The position numbers and the translations under genes are program-made. The notes beneath the pieces were generated by a model. That model searched no databases. It saw only the letters and a program-made list of their open reading frames with translations, and was not told the origin of the DNA. DNA of 64,000 nucleotides from Deinococcus cellulosilyticus NBRC 106333 = KACC 11606 (GTDB lineage: Bacteria; Deinococcota; Deinococci; Deinococcales; Deinococcaceae): the NCBI RefSeq assembly GCF_007990775.1, contig NZ_BJXB01000002.1, positions 124,001-188,000 on the forward strand, given 5' to 3'. Positions 36,137 to 43,822 of the stretch are shown piece after piece; the stretch's first letter is position 1; every line of letters starts with the position of its first letter.

Positions 36137-37459
36137 GTGGGCGTTCCGCTGCGAACACGGCTGGCCTTGTGGTACGCCCTGATCTCCATGCTGACGGTGC
36201 TCATTGTCGGAGGGATCAGTTCTGCCCTCGCCCTGCAGGCGATGGAAAACCAGTTTGAAACGCGCCTTCAGGAACAGGCCGATGTGATCAGTGAGGCCTT
36301 CAATGATCCCTCCAAGGCCTTCGGTCAGCCCAATGTGCACAGTGAAGCCGGGATTCAGGTGCAGGATGCCACAGGCAAGGTGGTCTCCTCTTCAGGGGCA
36401 CTGACCCTGCTGTCCTCCCCTGTACAGAACGAGCATCTGGTTCTGCAGCAGAAACCCTTCCGTCTGGTCAAACGAAACTGGGTGCGTTTCGACCAGGTGA
36501 TCGGTTCCATCTGGGTGGCCCTCCCTGAAGAACCCCTGATTTCGGGTCGCAAGACCGTCGTGCTCACCGTGACGGTGGGGGCTTTGATTTCTGCCCTGCT
36601 GACCTTTTCGGTGGGTTTGTTCCTGGGAAGGCTCAACCTGATTCCCCTTGAGCGTGCGGCCAGACATGCCAACAGCCTGACCCCCGATCAACAGGTGCTG
36701 ATTCCCTACCAGGGGCACAAAGATGAGGTGTTTCAACTGGTGAGTGCCATCAATGGCCTGCTGGAGCGCACCTGGTCGCAGCAGGCCTTCGAGAAGCAAT
36801 TTGTGGGTCAGGTGGCCCACGAACTGGGTGCTCCATTGACCAGCCTGAGGGGCTATGCCGAGCGCCTCCAGGAACAGCGGCCCAGTCCAGATCTGCAGAA
36901 GATCATTGGGGTGGCGCGGGATCTGCAATTTACCGCCCATGATCTGATCCAGTATGCCCGTGGGCGCACAGAGATGGAACTGGTTTTGCACTTTGTGCCT
37001 GCCCGTGAACTGCGGGTGAAACTTGAGCGTCTGGTGGAGGGTGTCCATTACACCGGGATCTGGAATTCCACTTACCTGATGGCAGACATTGACCGTCTCG
37101 CGCAGGCCCTCCGGAACCTCTTCACCAATGCGAAGCGTGTGGTGGGAACCACAGGCCACATTGAATGTGAACTGGTGATGCAGGGAAACGAGACGGTTTT
37201 TTACACCCGTGACAACGGGCCTGGAATTGCCCCTGAGCACCTGCCCCACCTCTTTGAACCCTTTTATTCTGGTTCGGGAAGTTATGGTCTGGGCCTCAGC
37301 GTGGCCCGTAAGGTGGCTGAGCAACACGGGGGTCAGCTCACCGTGCGCAACCGTCCTGAAGGTGGTGCAGAATTCAAATTGAGCATCCCTCTGCCCGAGG
37401 AGGACACCAGCGACCTTGAAGAGGAGCTTGAAGAGGAAACACCTGCCTCTGGGCCCTGA
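36137..37459 (+). CDS. Sensor histidine kinase
   Basis: Encodes 440 aa from GTG 36137, with GGAGGAG overlapping the previous stop. Two membrane segments (about 10-35 and 135-160) enclose an extracytoplasmic sensor loop. A HAMP-like linker follows. The H-box reads VAHELGAPLTSLRGY, with the usual Arg-Thr replaced by Gly-Ala; the N-box is LRNLFTNAKRV, G1 DNGPGI, F-box LFEPFYSG and G2 GLGLSVARK. The acidic C-terminal tail (EEDTSDLEEELEEE) is unusual. Partner is the preceding OmpR-type regulator; the signal is unknown. Confidence 0.93.
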   Translation: MGVPLRTRLALWYALISMLTVLIVGGISSALALQAMENQFETRLQEQADVISEAFNDPSKAFGQPNVHSEAGIQVQDATGKVVSSSGALTLLSSPVQNEHLVLQQKPFRLVKRNWVRFDQVIGSIWVALPEEPLISGRKTVVLTVTVGALISALLTFSVGLFLGRLNLIPLERAARHANSLTPDQQVLIPYQGHKDEVFQLVSAINGLLERTWSQQAFEKQFVGQVAHELGAPLTSLRGYAERLQEQRPSPDLQKIIGVARDLQFTAHDLIQYARGRTEMELVLHFVPARELRVKLERLVEGVHYTGIWNSTYLMADIDRLAQALRNLFTNAKRVVGTTGHIECELVMQGNETVFYTRDNGPGIAPEHLPHLFEPFYSGSGSYGLGLSVARKVAEQHGGQLTVRNRPEGGAEFKLSIPLPEEDTSDLEEELEEETPASGP

Positions 37460-37552
37460 TTTCCTGTATGCAGGAGAACAGGGTCACGCTTAATTGAGGG
37501 TCCCTGATCCTCCTGAAGTGAAAAAAGGCGGCTTTCTTTATGCTGCTTTCTG

Positions 37553-37954
37553 ATGTCAACTGAACGTTCCTCTTCCAGAACCTGCGGTCTGACCCTGATG
37601 GAGGTCCTGATGGCCCTGTCTCTGCTGGGGGTCATGTTTTTGTGCCTCTTGCCTGTGCAGAGCAGCAGTTTGCGCGCTTCCCGGCAAGCCTCGGAGGTTC
37701 AGAAGGCAGCTTTGTTGCTGAGCAGCCACCTGCACTCCCTGAAAGGTTTGAAGTTTGATCAGGTGGTTGAGGCCTGTGCTTCAAGACCCTGGAGTTCTGC
37801 ACCGCTGACCATCAGGTGCACCAGTGAACCCTGCACTGTCCAGCAGCTTCACCTGATCTGCCCTGGATTTCCAGCTCAGGCCTTGCAGGTGCGGTTTTCG
37901 GCCTGGAAAAATGAAAAGCATCTTCTGGATCTGCACACGGTGATTGCCCAATGA
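37553..37954 (+). CDS. Type IV pilin-like minor pseudopilin (PilV/GspI-like)
   Basis: Encodes 133 aa with a class III prepilin signal: a short basic leader, then G-LTLMEVLMALSLLGVMFLCLL, in which Glu5 of the mature protein is kept (cleavage after CG). The remainder is a small globular domain with four cysteines. It overlaps the following gene by four bases. A TATGCT box lies eight bases upstream. Expected to be processed by the prepilin peptidase and to sit in the pilus tip or the secretion pseudopilus. Confidence 0.82.
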   Translation: MSTERSSSRTCGLTLMEVLMALSLLGVMFLCLLPVQSSSLRASRQASEVQKAALLLSSHLHSLKGLKFDQVVEACASRPWSSAPLTIRCTSEPCTVQQLHLICPGFPAQALQVRFSAWKNEKHLLDLHTVIAQ

Positions 37955-38766
37955 GGCCGCAGGTGTCGTGTGGTGTGACTTTGCTGGAGCTGCTGATCAC
38001 CCTTTGCATCACAGGGTTGATTCTGGTCCTCACGTCCAGTGTGCTGGTCTCTGCACGGCATTCAGCCACCCTGCAAGCTTCACATGACCTGCTTCAGCAG
38101 GACCTGACCCTCTCCCAGATGTTGCTCCAGGAGCAGGTGTCCACTGCTGGGTATCTTGGAGGGGACCCCGCAGACTTTCAGGGCAAAGACTGGACCCGGG
38201 AAGAACAGAGCGGGTTGCTGGAGTGGTTGGCTGAGCACATTCGGGAGTTCGGGCTGAAGAGCATTGCCCTTCCAGATGGAGATCGGATAGAACTGTCCCG
38301 ATTGAGCCGCATCTGGAAAACCGCCCAGGCCCTGGTTTACCGGATGGAATTCCTGCAGATCACTTTTGGGCTTTCCCGGTCCCGAAATCTGGTCTGGACA
38401 AACCGGAGTGTGCTCTGTGAGGTGCAAACCACCCCTGCAAAAGTTTCTTGCACCCCGGAAGCAGGAACAGTACAACCCGCAGTGGAGCATCTGGAAGCCT
38501 TTGAAGTTTTCTTTCTACACGGGGATGGGCAATGGCAGGCCAACCTGCCTTCTGCAGATGACATGCGTGCAATTGGCTTTTACCTGCGCTTCAAAACCCC
38601 TGAGGAAACGGGAAGATCTTGTGGCCGTTTTCCTGCTGGAGAGGTGAGGCTCCCCGCAGCAGCTTCTGTGCTGGGCATTCCTGTTCATTCTGATCCGGCA
38701 CCGTGCCATGCCCGCAGGCTGGAAGGGATGCAGGTTGTGCATCTGGGAGGTCAACAGTGGTACTGA
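37951..38766 (+). CDS. Minor pilin, PilW-like
   Basis: Encodes 271 aa; the start overlaps the previous stop (ATGA). The prepilin signal is SCG-VTLLELLITLCITGLILVL with Glu5 present. The body carries QQDLTLSQMLLQEQVSTAGYLGGDP, which resembles PilW-family proteins (QRDLRxAGY pattern). Together with its neighbours it forms a minor-pilin cassette that probably primes type IV pilus assembly, important for twitching or DNA uptake in this lineage (inference). Confidence 0.8.
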   Translation: MRPQVSCGVTLLELLITLCITGLILVLTSSVLVSARHSATLQASHDLLQQDLTLSQMLLQEQVSTAGYLGGDPADFQGKDWTREEQSGLLEWLAEHIREFGLKSIALPDGDRIELSRLSRIWKTAQALVYRMEFLQITFGLSRSRNLVWTNRSVLCEVQTTPAKVSCTPEAGTVQPAVEHLEAFEVFFLHGDGQWQANLPSADDMRAIGFYLRFKTPEETGRSCGRFPAGEVRLPAAASVLGIPVHSDPAPCHARRLEGMQVVHLGGQQWY

Positions 38767-38833
38767 CCTGTTCCCACATCAACAGCTTTCCTGTTGAACT
38801 TCCTGGCAATTCTGACCCTGAAGAGGAGATCTT

Positions 38834-40018
38834 TTGAGCAAAACAATCAATCAAACACGCAAAGCCCACAGAGAAGGTGGCTTCATCCTGGTGATGGTCC
38901 TGTCACTGGTGGTGCTGGTGATGATCCTGGCTTCTGGCATGGCTCTGATGGCCCAGAGTGCTGTGATGGTGGGAGGCAATGTTTCTGCACATGGTCGAGC
39001 CACGCAGGCGGCCAGTGCTGCCACAGAAAGTGCACTTGCGGTCCTGAAGACCTGGGCACGCAAAGAAGATGTGCAAGATGGAGTGCAGGTGTCTGCTCCA
39101 CCAGACCCAGAAGCAGGAGGGACAGCAGTGCTGCACCTCCTTGGGACTTCACCGGATGGTCTGCTGGTGCACATTGAAGGATCGGGCAAGGCACCCAGAG
39201 GTGCCAGTGTCAAGGCAACCCTGCTGGTGAAGGGGAAGTACCATGCAGATCCTGAGCTTTTTGCAGGGGTGGTTTCCATGGGTCAGGTGACCCATCAGGG
39301 AAAACTGCAGCTGGACAATGGGGCACGGGTGGGTTCTTCCGGGCAGTTGCCCTTTGCAGGTGGAGTGGGAAGCACAAAGGTTCAGGTGCCTGTGCCACAG
39401 AGTGTTCTGCAGATACAACAGGCCCAGAAGCCGTGCGATGTTCAGCTGGGCACACTGGTGATTGATTCGCAGCTGCAGGCAGAGGCGCTGATTCAGAAAG
39501 GGAAAACCATCTGTGTTGCCGGGAATGTCACCTTTCACCAACCCCTATCTCTGCAGGGCGTGCGCTTGCAGGTGAAAGGGCAGGTTCTGGGTACAGCGGC
39601 GGTGCACTTTCAGGGCTCTGTCTTGCTTGCAGAGGGCATTTCACTGCGGGGTCTACAGTTGACAGACAGCACCCTCATGGCAGCAGGGGATGTGTGGCTC
39701 GACATGGCCTCTGGTCCCGCAGGGCAGGTTTCGGTGCTGTCTGGAGGTCAAGCGCAGGTGCAGGTGAGTGGTGGGTCTGGCACTGGCTCCCTGGCACTGG
39801 TGGCTGGTCAGGGTGCAAAGGTTGAAGCCGTTTCAACCCTGCGGGGATTGGTGTGGTCTGGAGGAGCGGTTCACTGGTCTGGTCATGAGTTGCATGGGGC
39901 CATTGCTGCGACGGGCCCCATTGACCTGGGAAGTGATCCGCACATCATCCGTGACCCTGCTCTGGGCCGTGAATTCATTCCAGGAAAACTGGTGTATGAA
40001 GTGATCAGTCGGAAGTAG
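38834..40018 (+). CDS. PilX-like pilus assembly protein with beta-helical C-terminus
   Basis: Encodes 394 aa from TTG 38834 with GAGGAG five bases upstream. The N-terminus is REGGFILVMVLSLVVLVMILASGMALM, typical of PilX-like prepilins without the usual Glu5. The C-terminal ~250 residues are regular beta strands with short periods (VTFHQPLSLQGVRLQVKGQVLG, VHFQGSVLLAEGISLRGLQL, VWLDMASGPAGQVSVLSG), resembling polymer-forming/bactofilin-like or autotransporter-type beta helices. The last 14 bases overlap the convergent TetR gene. Confidence 0.75.
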   Translation: MSKTINQTRKAHREGGFILVMVLSLVVLVMILASGMALMAQSAVMVGGNVSAHGRATQAASAATESALAVLKTWARKEDVQDGVQVSAPPDPEAGGTAVLHLLGTSPDGLLVHIEGSGKAPRGASVKATLLVKGKYHADPELFAGVVSMGQVTHQGKLQLDNGARVGSSGQLPFAGGVGSTKVQVPVPQSVLQIQQAQKPCDVQLGTLVIDSQLQAEALIQKGKTICVAGNVTFHQPLSLQGVRLQVKGQVLGTAAVHFQGSVLLAEGISLRGLQLTDSTLMAAGDVWLDMASGPAGQVSVLSGGQAQVQVSGGSGTGSLALVAGQGAKVEAVSTLRGLVWSGGAVHWSGHELHGAIAATGPIDLGSDPHIIRDPALGREFIPGKLVYEVISRK

Positions 40019-40571
40019 CGTGGGCAGCGATCAGGGTGCGTGCCGCTTCGGCCACATGGGCAGCGTGGTTTTCAGGCCCAAACATGCGGGCTGCTGCCCA
40101 TGCACCATCCAGCAAAAGCAGCAGGTGGGCTGCAAGCACCTCAGGTCTTTGCAAGTTCGCCTCTGTGGCCAGTTGCTGAAAGTGCTCCAGCAGGATTTCT
40201 TTGTGTCGGATGGCCTGCTGGTGGGCCGGGTGACCCGGCTCGTGAAACTCAGATGCTGCATTCAAAAAGGCACATCCCAGACAGTGCACATTGCTGGTGA
40301 GTTTCTGTGCACCTTCGAAGATGGCTTGCAGTTTTTCACGGGGACGGCCCTCAAAAGGGGCCTCCTGTTCTTGCATCCAGTTCATCATGATTTCGTGGGT
40401 GCGTTGCAGGAAGGCCACCATCAGGTCGTCCTTGGAGGGGAAGTGTCGGTACAGGGTCATCTTGGCGACCCCGGACTCCGCAATGATGGTGTCTATCCCC
40501 ACGGCACGGATGCCATGCTGGTAAAACAGCTGGCTGGCGGTTTGTAGGATGTTTTCTCGGGCGTTTCGCAT
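40005..40571 (-). CDS. TetR-family repressor
   Basis: Encodes 188 aa. ATG at 40571 has GAGG five bases upstream and gives the family start MRNARENILQTASQLFYQHG. The helix-turn-helix is IDTIIAESGVAKMTLYRHFPSKDDL. The C-terminal region with HCLGCAFLNAASEF is typical of TetR members near oxidoreductases. It is divergent from the reductase gene and almost certainly binds the paired operators between them, repressing both genes. The 3' end overlaps the convergent PilX-like gene. Confidence 0.93.
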   Translation of the reverse strand: MRNARENILQTASQLFYQHGIRAVGIDTIIAESGVAKMTLYRHFPSKDDLMVAFLQRTHEIMMNWMQEQEAPFEGRPREKLQAIFEGAQKLTSNVHCLGCAFLNAASEFHEPGHPAHQQAIRHKEILLEHFQQLATEANLQRPEVLAAHLLLLLDGAWAAARMFGPENHAAHVAEAARTLIAAHATSD

Positions 40572-40580
40572 GGTCACCTC

Positions 40581-40635
40581 TTGACAAGTATACAGACCTG
40601 TCTCTATCATACCAACAAGTAGACAGACAGGTCTA
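40581..40635. promoter_or_regulatory. Divergent promoters with two TetR-type operators
   Basis: Plus strand: TTGACA (40581-40586), 18 bp, TATCAT (40605-40610). Minus strand: TTGGTA (40615-40610), 17 bp, TATACT (40592-40587). The decamer AGACCTGTCT (AGAC/GTCT half sites) occurs at 40594-40603, inside both promoters. It occurs again inverted within TAGACAGACAGGTCTA (40620-40635), near the plus-strand start site. Confidence 0.75.
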
Positions 40636-40651
40636 CCTCAAAGGAGAGATC

Positions 40652-41293
40652 ATGAACATCGGAATTCTGGGATCTGGAATGGTTGGAAAAGCACTGGCAA
40701 CTGCACTCGTCAACAAGGGCCACAATGTGGTCATCGGCACCCGCGACCCGGGCAAACTGGCAGAATGGGCCGCCACCCAGGGAGAAAACCTCAAAATCTC
40801 CAGCCCTTCCGAAGCTGCACAGCATGCAGAAATTGTTTTGCATGCCACCTCTGGACAGGCCGCGCTGCAAGCCCTGGAATCTGCAGGCGCAGAGAACCTG
40901 AAAGGCAAGCTGGTCATTGACATCTCCAACCCTCTGGACTTCTCAAAAGGCTTCCCCCCCACCCTTTTCGTCAAAGATGAGGACTCCCTGGCAGAACAGA
41001 TCCAGCGCGCTTTCCCTGAAGCAAAAGTGGTCAAGACCCTCAACACCCTCACCGCAGACCTGATGCTGAACCCCGGAAACCTCAACGGCGGAGACCACAC
41101 CATCTTCCTGAGTGGAAACGACCAGGATGCCAAGAATGAGGCCCGTGCCTTTCTGGAAAGTTTCGGCTGGCAGGACATCATTGACCTCGGTGACATCACC
41201 ACCGCCAGAGGGACCGAGATGTTCCTGGCCCTGTGGGTCCGCATCTATGGCAGCCTTGGCAAAGCACATTTCAACATCAAAATTGTGCAGTGA
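40652..41293 (+). CDS. NADP-binding reductase, F420H2:NADP oxidoreductase-like
   Basis: Encodes 213 aa. A Rossmann motif GILGSGMVGKALA starts at residue 4, followed by GTRDPGKLAEWA (basic, favouring NADP) and VVKTLNTLTADLM. This matches the NADP oxidoreductase coenzyme F420-dependent family (Pfam F420_oxidored), which in most bacteria has no F420 link. It is controlled by the divergent TetR protein, so it may detoxify an electrophile or aldehyde (inference). Confidence 0.85.
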   Translation: MNIGILGSGMVGKALATALVNKGHNVVIGTRDPGKLAEWAATQGENLKISSPSEAAQHAEIVLHATSGQAALQALESAGAENLKGKLVIDISNPLDFSKGFPPTLFVKDEDSLAEQIQRAFPEAKVVKTLNTLTADLMLNPGNLNGGDHTIFLSGNDQDAKNEARAFLESFGWQDIIDLGDITTARGTEMFLALWVRIYGSLGKAHFNIKIVQ

Positions 41294-41313
41294 ATCAACA
41301 ATTCAGAAACAAG

Positions 41314-41349
41314 AAGAGCAGAGACCTTACCGCGTCTCTGCTCTTTTTT
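41314..41349 (+). terminator. Terminator after the reductase gene
   Basis: A 12-bp perfect stem AAGAGCAGAGAC (41314-41325) / GTCTCTGCTCTT (41334-41345) with an 8-base loop runs into T6. It lies 12 bases before the end of convergent cysS and may serve both. Confidence 0.9.
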
Positions 41350-41361
41350 GACCCAGAAATT

Positions 41362-42807
41362 TTACTGAATTTTCCAGCGGGTTCCCTGGGGGGTGTCCTC
41401 AAGCACCACACCAATGGCCGAGAGTCTGGCCCGCAGAGCGTCGCTCTTCTGGAATTCACGGGTGGCCCGGTAGTTCTGGCGGGCATCGATCACCAGCTCC
41501 ATCAGGGTCTGGATCACCTCGGGATTTCCAGTGTCACTGCTGCGGTCTGCAAAGAGGCCCAGCACATCTCCCCCGAGCGCCAGATAGGCGTCCAGAACTG
41601 CTTGCAGGGTCTCTTTGCCGACTGAGCCTGTCAGGGCAGAGTTCACGTCGCGGGTCAGGTTGAAAAGTGCAGCCACAGCCTCCGGGGTGTTGAAGTCATC
41701 ACTCATGGCTTCATTGAAGGTGTCAACATGCTGCTTCAATTGACCTTCCAGGGTGGCATGACGGCCCTCAGGCGCAGTCTCCAGTCGGCGTTTGACCTCC
41801 AGCATGGTGTCCCTCAGGCGGGCATAACCACTCTGGGCAGCACGCAAAGGCTCCTCCGAGAACTCGGTGATGGAACGGTAGTGGCTCGACACCAGCAGGA
41901 ACCGCACCACCATGGGATCGTACTTCTCAAACAGATCTTTGAGGGTGGTGAAATTGCCCTTGCTCTTGCTCATCTTCTCACCGCCCTGTACAGTCACCAT
42001 GTTGTTGTGAATCCAGTAGCGGGCAAAGGGATGACCCGCAGCCTCGGCCTGGGCAATTTCAGCCTCGTGGTGCGGGAACTGGAGGTCCATGCCGCCCCCG
42101 TGAATGTCGAAGTTCTCGCCCAGGTACTTGAGACTCATGGCAGAGCACTCGATGTGCCACCCGGGAAATCCCTCACCCCACGGGGAGTCCCAGCGCATGA
42201 TGTGACCCTTCTCTGCCCGTTTCCACAGGGCAAAGTCCCTGGGGTCATGTTTCTCCTCGCGGATGTCCTCACGGGTGCCAGACACCAGGTCCTCCACTTT
42301 GCGACCCGAAAGTTTGCCGTAAGGAGCGTAGCTGGTCACCGAGAAATACACACTGCCATCCACCTCATAAGCGTGGCCTTTCTCGATCAATTCCTGGGTG
42401 AGTTTGATCTGCTCGGGCACATGACCGGTGGCCCTGGGGGTGATGTCTGGTTTCAGCACATTGAGGGCCGTCATGTCCTCAAAATACGACCAGTAGTATT
42501 TGTCAGCAATTTCCATGGGCTCCAGCTTTTCGAGCGCAGCCCGCCTCAGGATCTTGTCGTCCCCATCGTCGCTGTCGTCGGTCAGGTGACCCACATCGGT
42601 GACGTTGGAAACAAAACGCACCCTGTAACCTGCATGTTTGAGGTAGCGCCGCACCACATCAAAAGACACCTGCGCCTTGGCATGCCCGAGGTGGGCGTCG
42701 CTGTACACGGTGGGTCCGCACACGTACATGCCCACGTGGCCCGGAGTGGTCGGTGTGAATGGTTCTTTCTGTCTCGTCAGGGTGTTGTACAGGTAAATGT
42801 CTGGCAT
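41362..42807 (-). CDS. cysS: Cysteinyl-tRNA synthetase
   Basis: Charges tRNA-Cys. The 481-aa class I synthetase starts at ATG 42807 with GGAGGA just upstream. Features are the zinc/active-site Cys in YVCGPTVYSDAHLGHA (HIGH-type motif), the second metal region WGEGFPGWHIECSAMS, FDIHGGGMDLQFPHHEAEIAQ and KMSKSKGN. The C-terminal DALR helical domain is complete. The gene is preceded by a leader with a Cys-codon peptide and an intrinsic terminator, so expression probably responds to Cys-tRNA charging. Confidence 0.97.
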   Translation of the reverse strand: MPDIYLYNTLTRQKEPFTPTTPGHVGMYVCGPTVYSDAHLGHAKAQVSFDVVRRYLKHAGYRVRFVSNVTDVGHLTDDSDDGDDKILRRAALEKLEPMEIADKYYWSYFEDMTALNVLKPDITPRATGHVPEQIKLTQELIEKGHAYEVDGSVYFSVTSYAPYGKLSGRKVEDLVSGTREDIREEKHDPRDFALWKRAEKGHIMRWDSPWGEGFPGWHIECSAMSLKYLGENFDIHGGGMDLQFPHHEAEIAQAEAAGHPFARYWIHNNMVTVQGGEKMSKSKGNFTTLKDLFEKYDPMVVRFLLVSSHYRSITEFSEEPLRAAQSGYARLRDTMLEVKRRLETAPEGRHATLEGQLKQHVDTFNEAMSDDFNTPEAVAALFNLTRDVNSALTGSVGKETLQAVLDAYLALGGDVLGLFADRSSDTGNPEVIQTLMELVIDARQNYRATREFQKSDALRARLSAIGVVLEDTPQGTRWKIQ

Positions 42808-42910
42808 GATTCCTCCACGTGTGATGCTGCCTTGATGCTCCTTCAAACCTGGCCGTGCTGGATGAAACTGAAAAATCAGCCCTGAAAGGTGCATTTCATT
42901 CCTGAAGCAC

Positions 42911-42941
42911 AAAAAAACCGCGCGAGACAGCACTCACGCGG
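42911..42941 (-). terminator. Attenuator terminator in the cysS leader
   Basis: On the minus strand CCGCGTGAG (42941-42933) pairs with CTCGCGCGG (42926-42918) across a six-base loop, followed by T7 (42917-42911). It lies about 100 bases before the cysS start and within its transcript, so it must be bypassed for expression. Confidence 0.85.
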
Positions 42942-43025
42942 ATCAGGTTGAGGATGACGTCACCTTCCGCTGGGATCAGCGGCAACAGGGGGTCAGGTGA
43001 CGGGAAAAAAGCATGCTTCATGATA
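42942..43025 (-). promoter_or_regulatory. cysS leader: promoter -10 and antiterminator structures
   Basis: The -10-like TATCAT (43025-43020) precedes the leader-peptide ATG by five bases. Segment 1, CGTCACCT, lies in the peptide codons (43002-42995) and is complementary to AGGTGACG (42961-42954). CCGCT and AGCGG (around 42982-42963) form a hairpin over the peptide stop. The competing antiterminator pairs GCGGAAGGT (downstream of the peptide) with ACCTgaTCCGC, which includes the 5' side of the terminator. Confidence 0.75.
42976..43014 (-). CDS. cysS leader peptide with tandem Cys codons
   Basis: Twelve codons read MLFSRHLTPCCR then TGA. The two adjacent Cys codons (TGT TGC, 42987-42982) stand one codon before the stop, the classical design of amino-acid attenuators. 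It appears leaderless: a TATCAT box lies five bases before the ATG and there is no SD. A ribosome stalled at the Cys codons would cover segment 1, leaving GCGGAAGGT free to form the antiterminator; completed translation would allow the protector stems and then the terminator. The peptide itself probably has no other role. Confidence 0.8.
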   Translation of the reverse strand: MLFSRHLTPCCR

Positions 43026-43120
43026 ACTGATTTTGTTGCGGAAGACATCAGGTTCTGTCAGGCCCAGAAACGATCTCCTCTAACCCATGGAACCTGAACC
43101 CCTTCAGAGGCTGACACTGC

Positions 43121-43408
43121 TCACCAACAAGCAGACATCCTGGCTGCCTGTGCAACTGCTTTGTCCCAGTCCATTCGACAGTTCCAGGACTTGCAGATCC
43201 TCCAGTATTCTCCGGTTGTTCTCCAGTGGTTTTGCATGATGAATGCCAGATGGAGCCGTCCATCCAGTTCAGCCCAGGAGGTCCGCCTGCACCTTTGCCG
43301 CACATTGTTGAGGTTATGGATTGACTGAAAGACCAGAGCCCTCTCGCACACTCCCTGCACTTTTTTCCTTTGAAAGTACACTTGAACGTATCGATTGGAA
43401 CCTGTTCA
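43121..43408 (-). pseudogene. Possible decayed coding relic (transposase-like?)
   Basis: In a ~0.8-kb stretch with no good gene, one minus-strand frame reads protein-like: NRYVQVYFQRKKVQGVCERA, then LVFQSIHNLNNVRQRCRRTSW, ELDGRLHLAF, NHWRTTGEYWRICKSWNC. It has no credible start and is flanked by stops; a second frame of similar length overlaps it. Composition and the W/R-rich end recall the C-terminus of some transposases, but I cannot confirm a family. The rest of the stretch to 43822 shows only a long palindrome. Confidence 0.25.
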
Positions 43409-43555
43409 TGCCTTATGTTTCTGATGGCCTTCTCCATTTTTCAGCCATGATGAGCTGACCGTTGGGCCTTCACCCAGTGCACCACCTTGTTGTTTGTTCG
43501 TTCCACTTTTTGAGTTTTTCAAAATTCAGCCAATGTATTCATCCAAATCCAGAAG

Positions 43556-43591
43556 GGCAGAGAGCATGTTCACATGAACATGCTCTCTGCC
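43556..43591. repeat. 36-bp perfect palindrome
   Basis: GGCAGAGAGCATGTTCA (43556-43572) and its exact complement (43575-43591) are separated by CA. A short T3 follows on the plus strand. It could be a terminator without an obvious gene, or a leftover of a mobile element. Confidence 0.7.
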
Positions 43592-43822
43592 TTTCCTGCT
43601 CCACAGCGCAGTTCTTTACGACCCGTCCAGGCCACCAGACATTGAACCTGGTGCAGCAACCCCTGGAGGTCTGCTCCAGACAGGCCCTCCTCCAGACTGA
43701 TCCTGTAAACTGGTCTCTGATCCAGGTTGCTGGCTGAACCTGCAAAAATTGGGGCGGCCAGTGAAGAAAAACTTCAAACTTCTTCTGCCTGCCCGCACCT
43801 CCAGCCTGCCAGAGGTCATCTT

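Noticed and set aside
35107..36204. Proline-rich minus-strand open frame
   Set aside because: It is the complement of the GGGN repeat and the response-regulator gene; the FPPP repeats are a by-product.
42911..43025. T-box or TPP riboswitch upstream of cysS
   Set aside because: The segment AACCTGATCCGCG resembles parts of both, but the T-box core (TGGNACCGCG) and the other TPP boxes are missing. The Cys-codon peptide with competing stems explains the leader better.
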